Shown here: positions 1-11,292 of the stretch, piece after piece
How positions within the stretch are numbered: position 1 is the first letter of the stretch
Layout: the number at the start of each line of letters is the position of its first letter
Assembly: GCA_903813345.2 (NCBI GenBank)
Contig: CAIIXF020000009.1
Coordinates: 20,671,759 to 20,735,758, forward strand
Reading direction: 5' to 3'
DNA length: 64,000 nt
DNA from: Owenia fusiformis
Taxonomy: Eukaryota; Annelida; Polychaeta; Sabellida; Oweniidae
Notes under the pieces: model-generated
Database searches by the model: none
What the model was told of the DNA's origin: nothing
Seen by the model: the letters and a program-made list of their open reading frames with translations, nothing else
Translations under genes and position numbers: made by a program

Positions 1-9
1 TGTTTACAG

Positions 10-80
10 CTTCAGCGTGCAACAGCGCGTAATATTGTAACTGGAAAATTCGAGCCAGCTCATTATAGAATAAGCAAAAG
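10..80 (+). CDS. P4HA: P4HA exon, 71 nt, first in window
   Basis: Acceptor 'tgtttacag' at 1-9 and donor 'gtaagg' at 81. The frame gives LQRATARNIVTGKFEPAHY followed by RISK, which matches the vertebrate stretch just before the catalytic domain. It ends two bases into a Ser codon (AG|T), which both downstream alternative exons complete. Confidence 0.9.
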
Positions 81-3000
81 GTAAGGTGAGATTTCTACAG
101 CCTGTTGCATAAGTTTGGAAACCCTCTATTCCAATAGATGTCGTACTGATTCAATATGGTGGTGATTTGAAAATGAGGCTATCAGTGACATCTATGTTTT
201 CATTACCACTCTGCTGTAGATGTGGTCATTTTGGACAATATGGTTCAAAACCCATATGTGACACATAAGATGCTAGCTTTATTACAATCATAAACAATAT
301 TTGACAAAGATAGTCTACTTGTTTTTGTAATGGGCACTGTGTCTGGACAGGGGATCCCCCAGGATTTATACAACAGTGGGTGATAATGGTTTTCGCTGTA
401 CCCCCGGAGGATCCCCATTTAATGTTGTAAAGGTATGGTATAATTCCTTGAGTGGTGATGATGAAATAGACCTGGATTTTGGCAGAGCTTGATAAGAAAT
501 TAGTATATTTTACTTACGTGTATCTCTCTTATGTACTTTTTCTCCCTTTTACTATAATGTATCAATGGCATGCTAGCCATGGGTCACAAACATTTCAAAT
601 ACATGTACATCAATTTTTCACTTTTGGTCCTTATTATAAGGACTGAGAAATTGAATTAAGGAATAAAATGACATATTTGACCATTGTTTTGGAAAGCTTT
701 TTAAGCATTGACAGAAAATTTACTATATTGGCTAGCATGCTTTAAAAATGTGGTTCTCTGGTTCTTTCATGACACACTATATGTAAATGCAGCCTCTAGT
801 CTTAGCTAATAGCACACTGTAGCTCATATAATATGTGTATAATATATTCTCACATTTAACACACCACAAGCTTCATCTACAGTGGTATACATCCCCCTCC
901 CCTACAATACAATTCCCTTAGAATGAAGTTACCTATAAAATTCTCTTAGAATGAAGTTACCTATAAAATTCTCTGTTTTCGTTTCAAAACATACTGCAAT
1001 ATTTCACTCTTTGGGATATTTAGAGATATCTGTGAGGTAAAGTCAAAATTTTGTAGCTTAACCTCCCTATTAACTCATGAGCCACCTTGATTAGTGTTCT
1101 ACAAATATGGATCACTGTTTGAGATTTTTTCAGTGTGCTAAAGAGTGATTTTGTAATATGTCTTGTAATATCTTGCATTGTGTTTTTCTATTTTGGTTGA
1201 TTTCACCCAGTCATTCTCTATACAGTATACAGTAAAACCTGTTAAGAACACCTCTTGTTGTGTAAGTGGAATACCTCTCATTAGTGGAACACTTCAGAGT
1301 CCCATGACTATTTCATTTACTGAAGAATGTATAGTTGACTTTTGTAAGTGGAACAACTCTCTAAGGGAACACTTCAGAGTCCCATGACCAGTTGACTCAG
1401 TGAAGAATGTATAGTGCACCTCTTCAAGTAGAACACCTCTCCAGTTGAACACATTTTAGAGGAACGAAATGTGGTTTACTTACACAGGTTTTACTGTAGT
1501 AGTTGCCCAGAAACTCTTTTTTTATTACCATGTAGATGGTGCTACTCAAGACTGGGTAGTGCTGGTCCAATTTCAGTTCTCACAGTTACATCTCGATCTT
1601 GTTCAATCAAATCCTAAATCTATACTTTAAAGAAACCAGGGATTTTTCTATAAATTGAGTATAAAACAATGTTCATGATGTTTTGAGCATCTAGATTTTA
1701 GCATTAGGATTCGATTTAACAAAATAGAGTGAATAGAATAACCTCTATTAATGTTAGGATTTGTGAAACATAGTTGCATGTCATGCATGTTTTTGTAGCT
1801 GGCACGATCAACTGTATTTGACCCTAAAAAGAAAAACACACAAGGAGCATCAGCCAATGTGCAAAGCTATAGAACTAGTAAAGGGTAAATGAGAATGTGA
1901 CACTCTCGTGTTTATCAGGTTTCTGAAAATCGCAATTTTCTGTTGCACTTTGAAGTAAATCAACAAAAAAATTGTCATTCACAAATAAGGTTTCTGGAAC
2001 ATGGTATATATTCTCCAGATGAATGAGTGGGAATTGAAATTTGTTTTGAAATCCTTAGATAATTCAAACAATTGAGAAAATTGTACAAAGACTTACTTTA
2101 ACAATTTTGTGGAGTATTTGAGTGTCAGTAAAATATCTGGCTTAATGTTCTAAAATTTATTAAAGATATCTGACGCTTAGGTGTGCTTAGAAACCTGATA
2201 AACATTTTTTGGCCAGTAAATTCTAAAATTACATATCTATGATTGTAGTGTTAGTGTAAAATTGAAGTATTCTGCAGCTTAGTTTAATTAAAGGATGTGT
2301 CCGGGTATATGCCCTTTTGGTCCCTCAGTCAAATGTATGTTAAATATGTTTTTTATTACTGTCCTAGTTATATTTGATAAGTATATGTACTTTTTCACGA
2401 GTTTTGATGCATAATTAACCCCCTGCTGAGAGTCAGAATAAGTATCTTAACAAAAACAAATAGTCATTATCATAGAAAAAAAACATCAATGGCAACATGT
2501 ATGACTTACAAAGAAGAAATAACTTAAGACCCATGAAGTATTTAAAAGAAAATCATATTTTTGAAATATATTTAAGGATTAAAATTTTTTTCAAATTTTT
2601 GAATTTCCCGCCAGTTTAATTTGAAGGGGGAAAAACAAGATGGCTGCCATTTGATGTAAGAAATATCAGAAAAAAAGTTGCTTCACTTTTAGTTTTCACA
2701 ATGAGCACAGTTTTCCGGTTTAGGTTTTTTGACTGATTCTGACTCTTCATCACCAGGGTCATGTATAGAGATTATAAAATTGAAACCGGAATGTTGTGCT
2801 CAGCATGAATTTGACTGAAATATGTGTAACTTCAACAACACAATTGAAGTCTCAAAACTGGATGCTCAGTAACTTTGAGTGACTATAATCCCTTGATTAC
2901 CCAGATAAACACCAATTCACTTCTCCAGAAATGCCATTCAATGTCTATACAAAGAAAGTAAGCAATGTTTTGGAGGATATGTTTCAAACCTTTTGCATAA

Positions 3001-6000
3001 ATAATTCATTTAATATTTGCCATTGATTTTTTTTCAATTCTGACAAAGTGATATGCACTGTCTTTGATGCCAATATTCTTCATTTATTGTGATACAAATT
3101 GATATTTTTGTACTCTCAGAAGAAGGATAAGATATTGAAGTTTAATAATATGTGCGATTGAGTTGGTTTTTCAGACATTACAATTTTCAATATTTTCTAA
3201 GTCGATACCCAGACTCATTCCCAGACTCATCCTTTATAGAGTATATTTGAAAAATACTTTTTACTAAAGCTCGTGAACTAATAGAATACTGTTTGTAAGG
3301 GGCCATGTAAAATGTCAATTAAATGTGGAAAACAGCTTGGGATGGGGCTGGATGGGGGAGACTTTTAGTAAAGAAAGGAGGGTGTTCAGTTATAAAATAA
3401 GTTACTTTTTGGTTTGATATTTAGAATATGGCCTCTCCAAACAGTTATTGCTTTGTATTGATTGCATGCCTGCCAATGATATATCAGATTATTCGGATAA
3501 TGATGCAATTATTTTAGATTCACACTTCAGGAGCTGTAATGGAGGAACACCATATGTTGCATGACAGAGACCTATTAATAATTATCACATGTTTTCTGTT
3601 TTAGAGTGATTGTTTTGTATATGTATATTTTAAGTGACTGTGAAGAGGCTTATAATAGCTTTGCATGGCTTTGTATTATAAGTACTTATATAGAATGGAC
3701 CAGAGCCTCATCCTGTGAAAATCGTTTTGGAAAGTATACAAAATAAAGTAGGGTTTGAAATTCATGCCTTTTGGGCTGCCTTAATATGAGTATAGCTGAA
3801 TGAAATTCCGAATTTTTATGAAATAAAATTACAATTTTATATCATGATTTTGTTGAATGATTGAAATGTTTTGTTTTGTATAATTATTGTACTTATTACT
3901 TTTTTTTCTAGTGCATGGTTGAAGGATCATGAACACCCTGTTATCGCAAGAATCTCAAAGAGAACAGAACTTGTTACAAAATTAAACCAAGAAACCACTG
4001 AAGAATTACAGGTACCAAATAGCAATAGGCTAACAGTGGAGCCTTGCAGTATACCTGCTTTACATGTTTTTAGGCAATGGCTTTACAGATGTCCAGATAT
4101 TAAAATGGCCTGATTTTGACTGCATGGTTTTATGAAAAATTGCATGTTTTTAGGTATATTTTGGTATTGTGTGAGCGATTTTGTTTTGCGAATCTATGTA
4201 ATATATACAGGTGCCTAGGAGTATAACAGAACCCTACGCAGCTACAGCTTTCAACATGCATGCAGATTGAATAAATGCAACCCCAGCTAAAGTTTATTTT
4301 TATAGGGGAGTTGGATTAAAGGAGTTTCATCAGTCTAATATATGTACATTTATTTTATTTAATCTTGCTCTCCTGCTTATCAATATAAAAATATGATGGT
4401 GGTCTAAGTCAAACTTGGATTAAAGATGAGATATAAGAGGTTCACTCAGGTATGCCTTTCATTCAATGATCCCCCTGAAATATATATTTGCTCTGTATAT
4501 GCCTTTATTTGTGAAGGACCATCATGGTGGAATATACAGTGAACTGTGTAAACTGTGAGCTTCATATTTTTGATTTGCAAATTATCTCCGTAATAATGCA
4601 AGTCTTGGTTCTTTAAAATGTATAGCTTATCATTGAATCCAGCTTGGTTCTACTGGCTATCTGCTTTCTGCAAACTTTTGATTTAACAGGCCACCATTAT
4701 ATTTTGTGATTCCCATCCTTCATCCCCTGGCTGCCACAAGGCTTGCTTCAGAACATTGAACTAGTCTATAGCATGTGCTTATATGTGTGTACCTATAGTA
4801 TGTGGCTGGACAACTTCGATCACCATGTGGTAGACCGTGTTGACAGGCGGGTCCATGCTTTCACTGGCTTCGATTCAGAAACAACTGAACAGCTACAGGT
4901 AGAGTGATAAAAAGATTGATAACAAGGGATCTAGGAACTTCTTGATTTGAATGGTTTATTTTGTATCAAATTGAAACAAATCTTGAATATCAGGTGTACT
5001 GAATTTTTATTTTGTTTGAATGGAGATGCACAACTAAAATATACCTTTCATCATATTCTAATCTTATTGTGTATTGATATTTGAGATATACATTGTATAT
5101 GTAATTCAGAGCTCCTTATTCACTGCAAGACATATGCTCTACCTTAAAATCAACCCTGTGCAAATCGTCAACAGGTTGCTAACAGCTGACAAACCCTTAT
5201 CCTATTCACAAGGATTAAATGTGGATTCCATGCAAGCAGATGTGCATTTCTCCCATGTATAGGTTGATTTGCACACAATATTTAAAATACATTTTTTATA
5301 TAATTAAAGTACATGTACACATAGATGCAGAAAAATGAAAAAGTTGAAACATTCTGTTCAGTCATTTTGTATTAGTATAAGACATGCTGGATGACTTACA
5401 ATTACATATTTAACAATTGTTTCCCAGCCTCGCATAAATTATAAAACACAAAAATATTATTTCCTAAATACAGAAATCGTTCTTGTTGTATTCTCCATTA
5501 TTCAAAGAAAGGCCTCTGTTTTCAATGGTACATTTGAGACTTTCTTTTACAGGTGGTGAACTATGGGATAGGTGGTCATTATGAGCCTCATTTTGACTAT
5601 GCCAGGGTAAGAGAATTTTGATTTTATTAAATTCATATTTTCGACATAATTTTCTCGGCGGATTGAATGTAATAGTCATAATTGACAGCAAATAAAGAAT
5701 TAATTTAATTTATAAAAAGTAAATTTTAACATCGTAGTAATGTAATGGTTACATTGGTAAATACTCTGATATTAAATAAGCATGTCATGTCATGCATGCT
5801 TTTGATCAATTAATTCAAAACTGTGTTTTCCAATTTAGTTACAGGGTGTCTTGGAAAAGGTATTTGTCATCATTGAAATTGATAAATGTTTTTCCTGGAC
5901 ACCCTGTATGAGAACTAAATGTTTTGAAGATTACTAAGTTATGTGTATGCACTTAGATGCCAGAAGTTAGTTACTAGCTTTCCCACCAGTTGTCTAATTT

Positions 6001-9000
6001 TTATTGTAAGATAATATGGCAATTTTTGGCAAAGAATTCAGCAAGATTCCCTTAATTTTAGTAAAAATCTATTTATTGGATGGTTGCGATCTAACCTTTG
6101 TGAGTGTGACACTTTAATGCCCAGTTGATTATATAGCTCATAAGAAATGTGTTCAGTAAATTTTTTATCTCTGTTTTTAATAAAGATATTTTAGTTAAAA
6201 TGGTATTGTAACATGAGGTTTTATGGGGAATCAACCTGACCAACAATTTTTTTTTATTTAAATAGATAAAGTTGATGTAAATTTTCAATGAAGAGTATAT
6301 CAACTGGCATCTAATCTGTTATATCATATCCCACTGCAACTCAATTATTGCATACTGTACATGAATATGTGATATTCAAATCTTCCCTCTATATCATTAC
6401 ATCCTCCAAGATCAGGCTTCGCTTCTATCACAGCCATTGTTATGAAAAGAATTAAAATACCCTCGGACCCAGGATACACCAATAGGTGGCCTTTAATAAT
6501 ACAAATACAGAATGATGTGTCAATAAAGCAGAGTATTTATTCAATGAAAAATCATGCTGTCACCAAGACAACTGTATCCCACCATTGGTGTGATAATGGT
6601 AGATGTGGCCAAGACAACAGCCATTAGATATTTATTATTATTTTGTAATTATTCATATCAAAGTCTTAGCATTCTGTATTTTGTACCTTCCAATGTTTTG
6701 AATAAAAGAGCAATCTTTTTTGAGTGAAAGGGCTTTGAAGGGGTAGACTAATGTATTCTGAAAAACATGCCAAACCAGTTGTATTAAAAGATTTTCAGTA
6801 CAATTAACCCTACTTGCATGATACACTCAAATAAGTATCGTGCATAACATGGTGGTCATGGACTCCCATGTAAAATATTGGAACATGTGAAAATAATGCT
6901 AAGTACATAAGTAGATGAACACATTGAGGTAAGTACTAGTATTTGGATTAAAATGGAAGCCTTAGCTCTCATGGGTTAAGTTCTGTTTTACAGAAATATG
7001 AAAAAGATTCCTTTGGTCCTCATCTAGGAAATCGTGTTGCAACTTTACTGTACTATGTAAGTGCAGCCTAATGGAGCTGTGTATGGCCTGTGTGGAATAA
7101 ATTGCATATTTCACACCTATAGAATAAATACCATATCTCATAGTGCTTCTTAACACACACAGGGATGTGTATTTGTTGTAAAGATAGAAGGAATTATGTA
7201 CAATCAGTGAGTTAAGAAGCACTTAATCTAATTGCTGAATCCAAAACTGCATGGTATTAGTATAACTGCTTGTTTCTGCTTAAAGCAGGGCATGCTATCC
7301 CAGAATTCTTACCCAGAACCATCCCAATCCCATCAGCCCCCATTAGATTAAATATGCATGCAGCTGAATGAAACAAATTATAACAATTCATTATAGCAAT
7401 GTGTTTGATAGTGTGGTACCACATTCTCCCAATGACAGACCTGTTATGAATACTGACATGGATTTCCACTATTTTATATGTTATGTGAGATTTAAATTAT
7501 TTTCAAATACTGAACCATAAATTCTTTGCATTTTCCCCATACTTGCCATCATTCCAAAGACTTGCTCAAGGGAATATTACACTTCCCTGAGACTTATTTT
7601 GAGTAGGGGGTGCACTGGGGCTGAACTTAAATACATGTATTACATTAGTTCAACAAAGCAACAGTACAAGTCACATCTAACCTCTCTAATGAGACCTAAA
7701 CTTAAACCTAAACTTGGCCCTGAATCCACATTTTCAAGACTTCACTAGAAAATCACTAGAAACTAACCTTCAAGGTTATCATTTTCTGCGACTTGTTTGG
7801 TTATCGCGATATGTACTGTACCTGATTTCAGAACACTCCTGCCGAGAAACATACATTTGAAGAATTCCGGGGTAACCGAATTGCAACTGTGTTATTTTAT
7901 GTAAGTTCTAGATGTACAACAACTGGAATATGATTGGTGCCTGATTGGCTTATGTATACCTGAGTAAAAGTTCCTCATGTTGAATATCTGTATGATTGCA
8001 TTTTATACCAAGATTTGAGGTCTATGGAAGCACACATTATGTGCTACCATCTTATGTCATAGAGTTCTACAGTTCTTCAATCTTTTCTCAAATATATTGA
8101 TTTAGAGAATCACTCATATATTTGATGCAATCAAGATGTGTAATGCACATGTAATGCTTTTAAGACATCTTGGCGATATAAATAGAATGCAACCATGAAT
8201 AGATAAACCTGAGAAATACCAAGAGAGTTTGTTCAACACAGTTCAAGTTGTCAGGAAGTCCAAATGCTTGGATGACTCTTTTGGATTTTTGACTTTGTTC
8301 TGTGTTGCGCATGTGTATGGTGCATGTACGAGTGTGGTTTTGGCAGTGAATTAACTACCCATACAACCCTAATATAGAAATAGATGCTCTCCTTCACTTT
8401 CCTCCCCTTCCTGTCCTCTCCTCAATAAATCTAACCAATAACACCTAGCTGAAATATTCACCTCCATGCAGCTATCATAAATGGTCATGTGATCACTTTT
8501 TGGGAAATACCAGAAAATAATCAATTTGTTATCATTTTTCAAAAAACACTATTTTTGAAATCTTGAGGGTTTAACCTTTGGTAGTCATTTTTAAAATCAA
8601 CATAAACAGTGATGATTCTATTCAAGTATTTTGGGTATTTCCTCAAATTGATCATGACCAAATATGGAAGACTGTATTAACACTGGGGGTTGATTCGTTG
8701 ATGTTAAATGTTGTCTCGTCTGCATCCAGAAAGAGGAGACAAATGCTTTCAAGTCTTTAGGTTGGGGTAACAGAATTGCTACTGTACTTTTCTATGTAAG
8801 TCTACAGTTATCAGTTATTCAAGGAAATCTTTGCAATTTGATAACAATTATTATTTATTTATTGTAAATATTATTGTATAGTTTCGAGCAATTTGTCTTA
8901 ATGTTTCTATAAGATACGTATACCATTGACTTTTTGTTGTTCTGGCACATTTTTATGAATCTTACCACAATGTTCACAATTTTGAAACTTTAAAATTCAT

Positions 9001-11292
9001 TTGAAATGTCAAAGCATCTACTTCATTGTGCAACAGGTCGTACAAAAAACAATATAGTATATATATTTAATTGTCATTTGATGGAAGATTTTTTTGAACT
9101 TCTTAAACTTTGTATCAGACACCATGGGCTTCATTGAACTGACTAGACCTTCATAAACTGTTCATTCGACATGTGAAGAAACATATCTTTTTTAGTTCAT
9201 CAATCAGATTTAGTGAGCTCAACATCTTCAGATTTTTTCAAGAATTATTTGAATTAATAATTTTAAAAGATCATTGAAATATTAAAATTTCCAGCTTTAA
9301 AATGTAGAGTATTACAGTGAGATTTCCATTGAATAACTGATATTAACTTAACTTCTGTAATTCTTTTAATATTTTATTGTTGTAAAAGGTGATTGTTAGA
9401 TGAATTTATTAATTGAACATTTTGTAGAGAATGTAGAAAAATTTCAAATTGTTGTATTTTATACACAAATGTCAATGAATGATTGGCAATTTAATGCTCC
9501 TTTAATTATAAAATTCATCCCAAGTTTTTGAAGTGAATTAAATTCGATCAATGATTTGTGACAATATGTCAATTCTAGTACTGGATCCATGGTTGATTTG
9601 GTACATGCTATTTATGTCATACTGATTTCAAATATCACATTACGAAATGCATAAAAGCTAATCATGTTAAAGTATTAGATTCAAAGGTGATGATATTGAA
9701 TTGTAAATCATATGTGCATACTGTACATTAATGACGTTTGAAAGTACCAGTTTACGTGATGTTATAACCTCAAGGGTTATTTAAGAACACTTGATTCCTG
9801 AAATGAGATTATTGCCAAAAGTGCCAAATAAACCATGAATAAAGTACCGTTAAACAGAAAGTCTAGTAGTATGTATGTATTACATAACATACGTTTTCCA
9901 AGTTAATCATTTTAACATATCATCTTGTAGATGACTGATGTTGAATTAGGTGGTGCCACTGTCTTTCCAACTATAGGAGCAAAAGTTTTTCCTAAAAAAG
10001 TAAGTTACTGAATATTTAGCCATTATGTCCCTATCATTGAATATATGCCTGAGGTTTGACGTCAATATAGCCCGAGCTTGCGAGGGTTATATTTACGACA
10101 GACCGAAGGCATATATTCAATGATACGGACATAATTGTTGTATTACATACCTAAAGTACATTTTACATTACATTTCATGAATATAATATGTAGAAATGCG
10201 TGAAAAAAGACAAAAATGCTTTGTTTTCATGTTATATCAATGACGTCACACGTCTGTGTGCGATTGGAATATGTAAGAAATGAAACGTGACGTCATACGA
10301 TTGTCATGGTAAAAAGTTTGGCGGCTATACAGGAATATATAGCCGTCCTTCAGCTCCATTGACTTCCATTCAAATGCTTCGCTAGGTATGTAATACAAAA
10401 AAAACATATTTTCGTATAATATACTGTACATCTTCTATCCGACAGTTCATGATAAACACTTAAAATAAACAAAAGAATATATGACAAAATAAAAGATATA
10501 CCATTTTTCAGTAGCTCATAGTGTTTAATGCAATGACATACTGAAATAATCCTAAATTACTTTGATATTTATAAAACTATCCTAGAATGATACCACAGCA
10601 AAACTTCCTTGTTCTCATAAGTTGAAAATAATAATAAGAAATATCATTTTCAATCTTAATAACTTGTCTGTCATTAATGCAAATATAAAATCAATTCGTA
10701 TTGTTACTAACATGTCATTGATTCCTTGTCACACCCTGTATATTGTCAGTTAAACAGGACATAAAACCAGTCCATATTGTTACTACCGTAGCATTGATTC
10801 CTTGTCACACCCTGTATATTGTCAGTTAAACTGTACATGAAACCAGTCCATATTGTTACAACCATGTCATTGTTGATTCCTTGTCACACCCTGTATATTG
10901 TCAATCATGCATTACAGGGTACGGCAGTTTTCTGGCACAACCTTCACAAGAGTGGGGAAGGAGATGAGTTGACACGTCATGCAGCTTGTCCAGTTCTAGT
11001 CGGCTCAAAATGGGGTATGTTTTTAAAATGCTTTATCATATACATAATCTGATGATAGGGGCCAAAAAGCAGGGGAAGTTTCGTCCTGTGTTTTGATCAA
11101 AATGCTTCTTATGATGCTTTGTGAAAATCCATTTAGAATCTAAAATGAGCAATGAAATGTGGTGCAACTCCATTATTGAAAGACATGTATTAATGAAAAT
11201 AAATTAAATTGTTACTTTCAGTCAGCAACAAGTGGATCCACGAAAGAGGCCAGGAATTCAGGAGGCCATGTGGGTTATCTGCAGATGAATAA
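10..11292 (+). CDS. P4HA: Collagen prolyl 4-hydroxylase alpha subunit, 3' part (partial gene, about 10 exons)
   Basis: The enzyme hydroxylates proline in collagen-type repeats in the ER lumen, using Fe(II), 2-oxoglutarate, O2 and ascorbate. In vertebrates it acts as a tetramer with protein disulfide isomerase. Exons read here: 10-80, 3912-4011 or 4799-4898, 5553-5606, then 6994-7056 or 7832-7900 or 8730-8795, then 9931-9999, 10918-11014 and 11222-11292 (stop TAA). Every junction has GT/AG ends and matching phase. The Fe-binding His-x-Asp lies in 'EPHFD' (exon 5553-5606). The distal Fe-binding His is in 'TRHAACP', and the 2-oxoglutarate-binding Lys is the one in 'GSKW' (exon 10918-11014). The last exon ends 'HERGQEFRRPC...', as in vertebrate P4HA1/2. 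The 5' part, with the signal peptide and peptide-binding domain, is outside the window. About 175 residues of an expected 500-550 are present. The family call is firm; orthology to P4HA1 or P4HA2 is not decided. Confidence 0.93.
81..3911 (+). other. P4HA intron, no further coding exon seen
   Basis: A 3.8-kb AT-rich intron. It contains one inverted-repeat element (1228-1498) and a 30-bp tandem pair near 905-965. No other exon with matching phase and P4HA-like sequence was found by eye. Confidence 0.6.
1228..1498. mobile_element. Inverted-repeat element, mariner-like ends (MITE)
   Basis: A perfect 15-bp terminal inverted repeat, TACAGTAAAACCTGT at 1228-1242 and its complement at 1484-1498. The outer TA fits a TA target duplication, as in Tc1/mariner elements. 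Inside are two direct repeats of about 80 bp sharing 'aacacttcagagtcccatga'. There is no coding capacity. Confidence 0.75.
3912..4011 (+). CDS. P4HA: P4HA alternative exon, set 1 copy a (100 nt)
   Basis: Acceptor 'tttttctag' and donor 'gtacca'. Taking the two bases from the previous exon, it reads SAWLKDHEHPVIARISKR then TELVTKLNQETTEELQ. This aligns with vertebrate P4HA 'SAWLSGYENPVVSRI'. It is the same length and phase as 4799-4898, so only one of the two can be used without shifting the frame. Confidence 0.88.
4799..4898 (+). CDS. P4HA: P4HA alternative exon, set 1 copy b (100 nt)
   Basis: Acceptor 'acctatag' and donor 'gtagag'. It reads SMWLDNFDHHVVDRVDRR then VHAFTGFDSETTEQLQ. It is homologous to copy a: the xxWL start and the ET-TE-LQ end are shared and the middle diverges strongly. 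Including both copies would add 100 nt and break the frame, which implies mutually exclusive use. Confidence 0.86.
5553..5606 (+). CDS. P4HA: P4HA exon with Fe-binding HxD (54 nt)
   Basis: Acceptor 'ttttacag' and donor 'gtaaga'. The 18 codons read VVNYGIGGHYEPHFDYAR. The His and Asp of 'HFD' are the first two iron ligands of the double-stranded beta-helix dioxygenase core. Confidence 0.92.
5840..5908. mobile_element. 69-bp hairpin/MITE with TACAGGGTGTC ends
   Basis: 11-bp perfect terminal inverted repeats (TACAGGGTGTC / GACACCCTGTA), extended imperfectly inward by GGAAAA / TTTTCC. It lies in a P4HA intron. This is either a very short mariner-type MITE or a simple hairpin. Confidence 0.6.
6994..7056 (+). 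CDS. P4HA: P4HA alternative exon, set 2 copy a (63 nt)
   Basis: Acceptor 'gttttacag' and donor 'gtaagtg'. The 21 codons read KYEKDSFGPHLGNRV then ATLLYY. The GNR(V/I)AT core is shared with copies b and c. Phase 0 at both ends. Confidence 0.85.
7832..7900 (+). CDS. P4HA: P4HA alternative exon, set 2 copy b (69 nt)
   Basis: Acceptor 'tgatttcag' and donor 'gtaagtt'. The 23 codons read NTPAEKHTFEEFRGNR then IATVLFY. Phase 0 at both ends. The C-terminal half matches copies a and c; the first half is unlike either. Confidence 0.87.
8730..8795 (+). CDS. P4HA: P4HA alternative exon, set 2 copy c (66 nt)
   Basis: Acceptor 'gcatccag' and donor 'gtaagtc'. The 22 codons read KEETNAFKSLGWGNR then IATVLFY. 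It has the same length as the vertebrate segment 'KDEPDAFKELGTGNR...' and is the closest to it, so it is probably the ancestral form. Confidence 0.87.
9931..9999 (+). CDS. P4HA: P4HA exon MTDVELGGATVFPTIG... (69 nt)
   Basis: Acceptor 'cttgtag' and donor 'gtaagt'. The 23 codons match vertebrate 'MSDVSAGGATVFPEVG', a core strand region of the dioxygenase fold. Confidence 0.92.
10022..10398. mobile_element. Compound inverted-repeat element with TGACGTCA sites
   Basis: A hairpin with arms 10022-10050 and 10109-10134 ('tcattgaatatatgcc' and its complement) is followed by a second inverted repeat, TTGTATTACATACCTA (10138-10153) and its complement (10383-10398). Three TGACGTCA-like palindromes lie inside, near 10057, 10241 and 10287. 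Non-coding, in a P4HA intron. Confidence 0.6.
10690..10910 (+). repeat. Three-copy 76-79-bp tandem repeat just before a P4HA acceptor
   Basis: The shared core 'attccttgtcacaccctgta' followed by 'tattgtca' recurs at about 10721, 10797 and 10876. The last copy runs into the acceptor of exon 10918-11014. The first two copies carry a pyrimidine-poor 'tattgtcag' that could act as a weak acceptor. Confidence 0.7.
10918..11014 (+). CDS. P4HA: P4HA exon with distal Fe ligand (97 nt)
   Basis: Acceptor 'cattacag' and donor 'gtatgt'. It reads GTAVFWHNLHKSGEGDEL then TRHAACPVLVGSKW. It holds the third iron ligand (His in TRHAACP) and the 2-oxoglutarate-binding Lys (GSKW). The sequence just upstream is a three-copy 76-79-bp repeat. 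Confidence 0.93.
11222..11292 (+). CDS. P4HA: P4HA terminal coding exon
   Basis: Acceptor 'actttcag'. The split Val codon (G|TC) is completed and the exon reads SNKWIHERGQEFRRPC then GLSADE and stop TAA at 11290-11292. A possible polyadenylation signal AATAAA is at about 11483; the true 3' end is unknown. Confidence 0.92.

Noticed and set aside
3871-4113. 80-codon ORF MFCIIIVLITFFSSAWL... as a separate small membrane protein.
   Set aside because: The hydrophobic start is translated intron and polypyrimidine tract. The real coding part is the P4HA exon 3912-4011.
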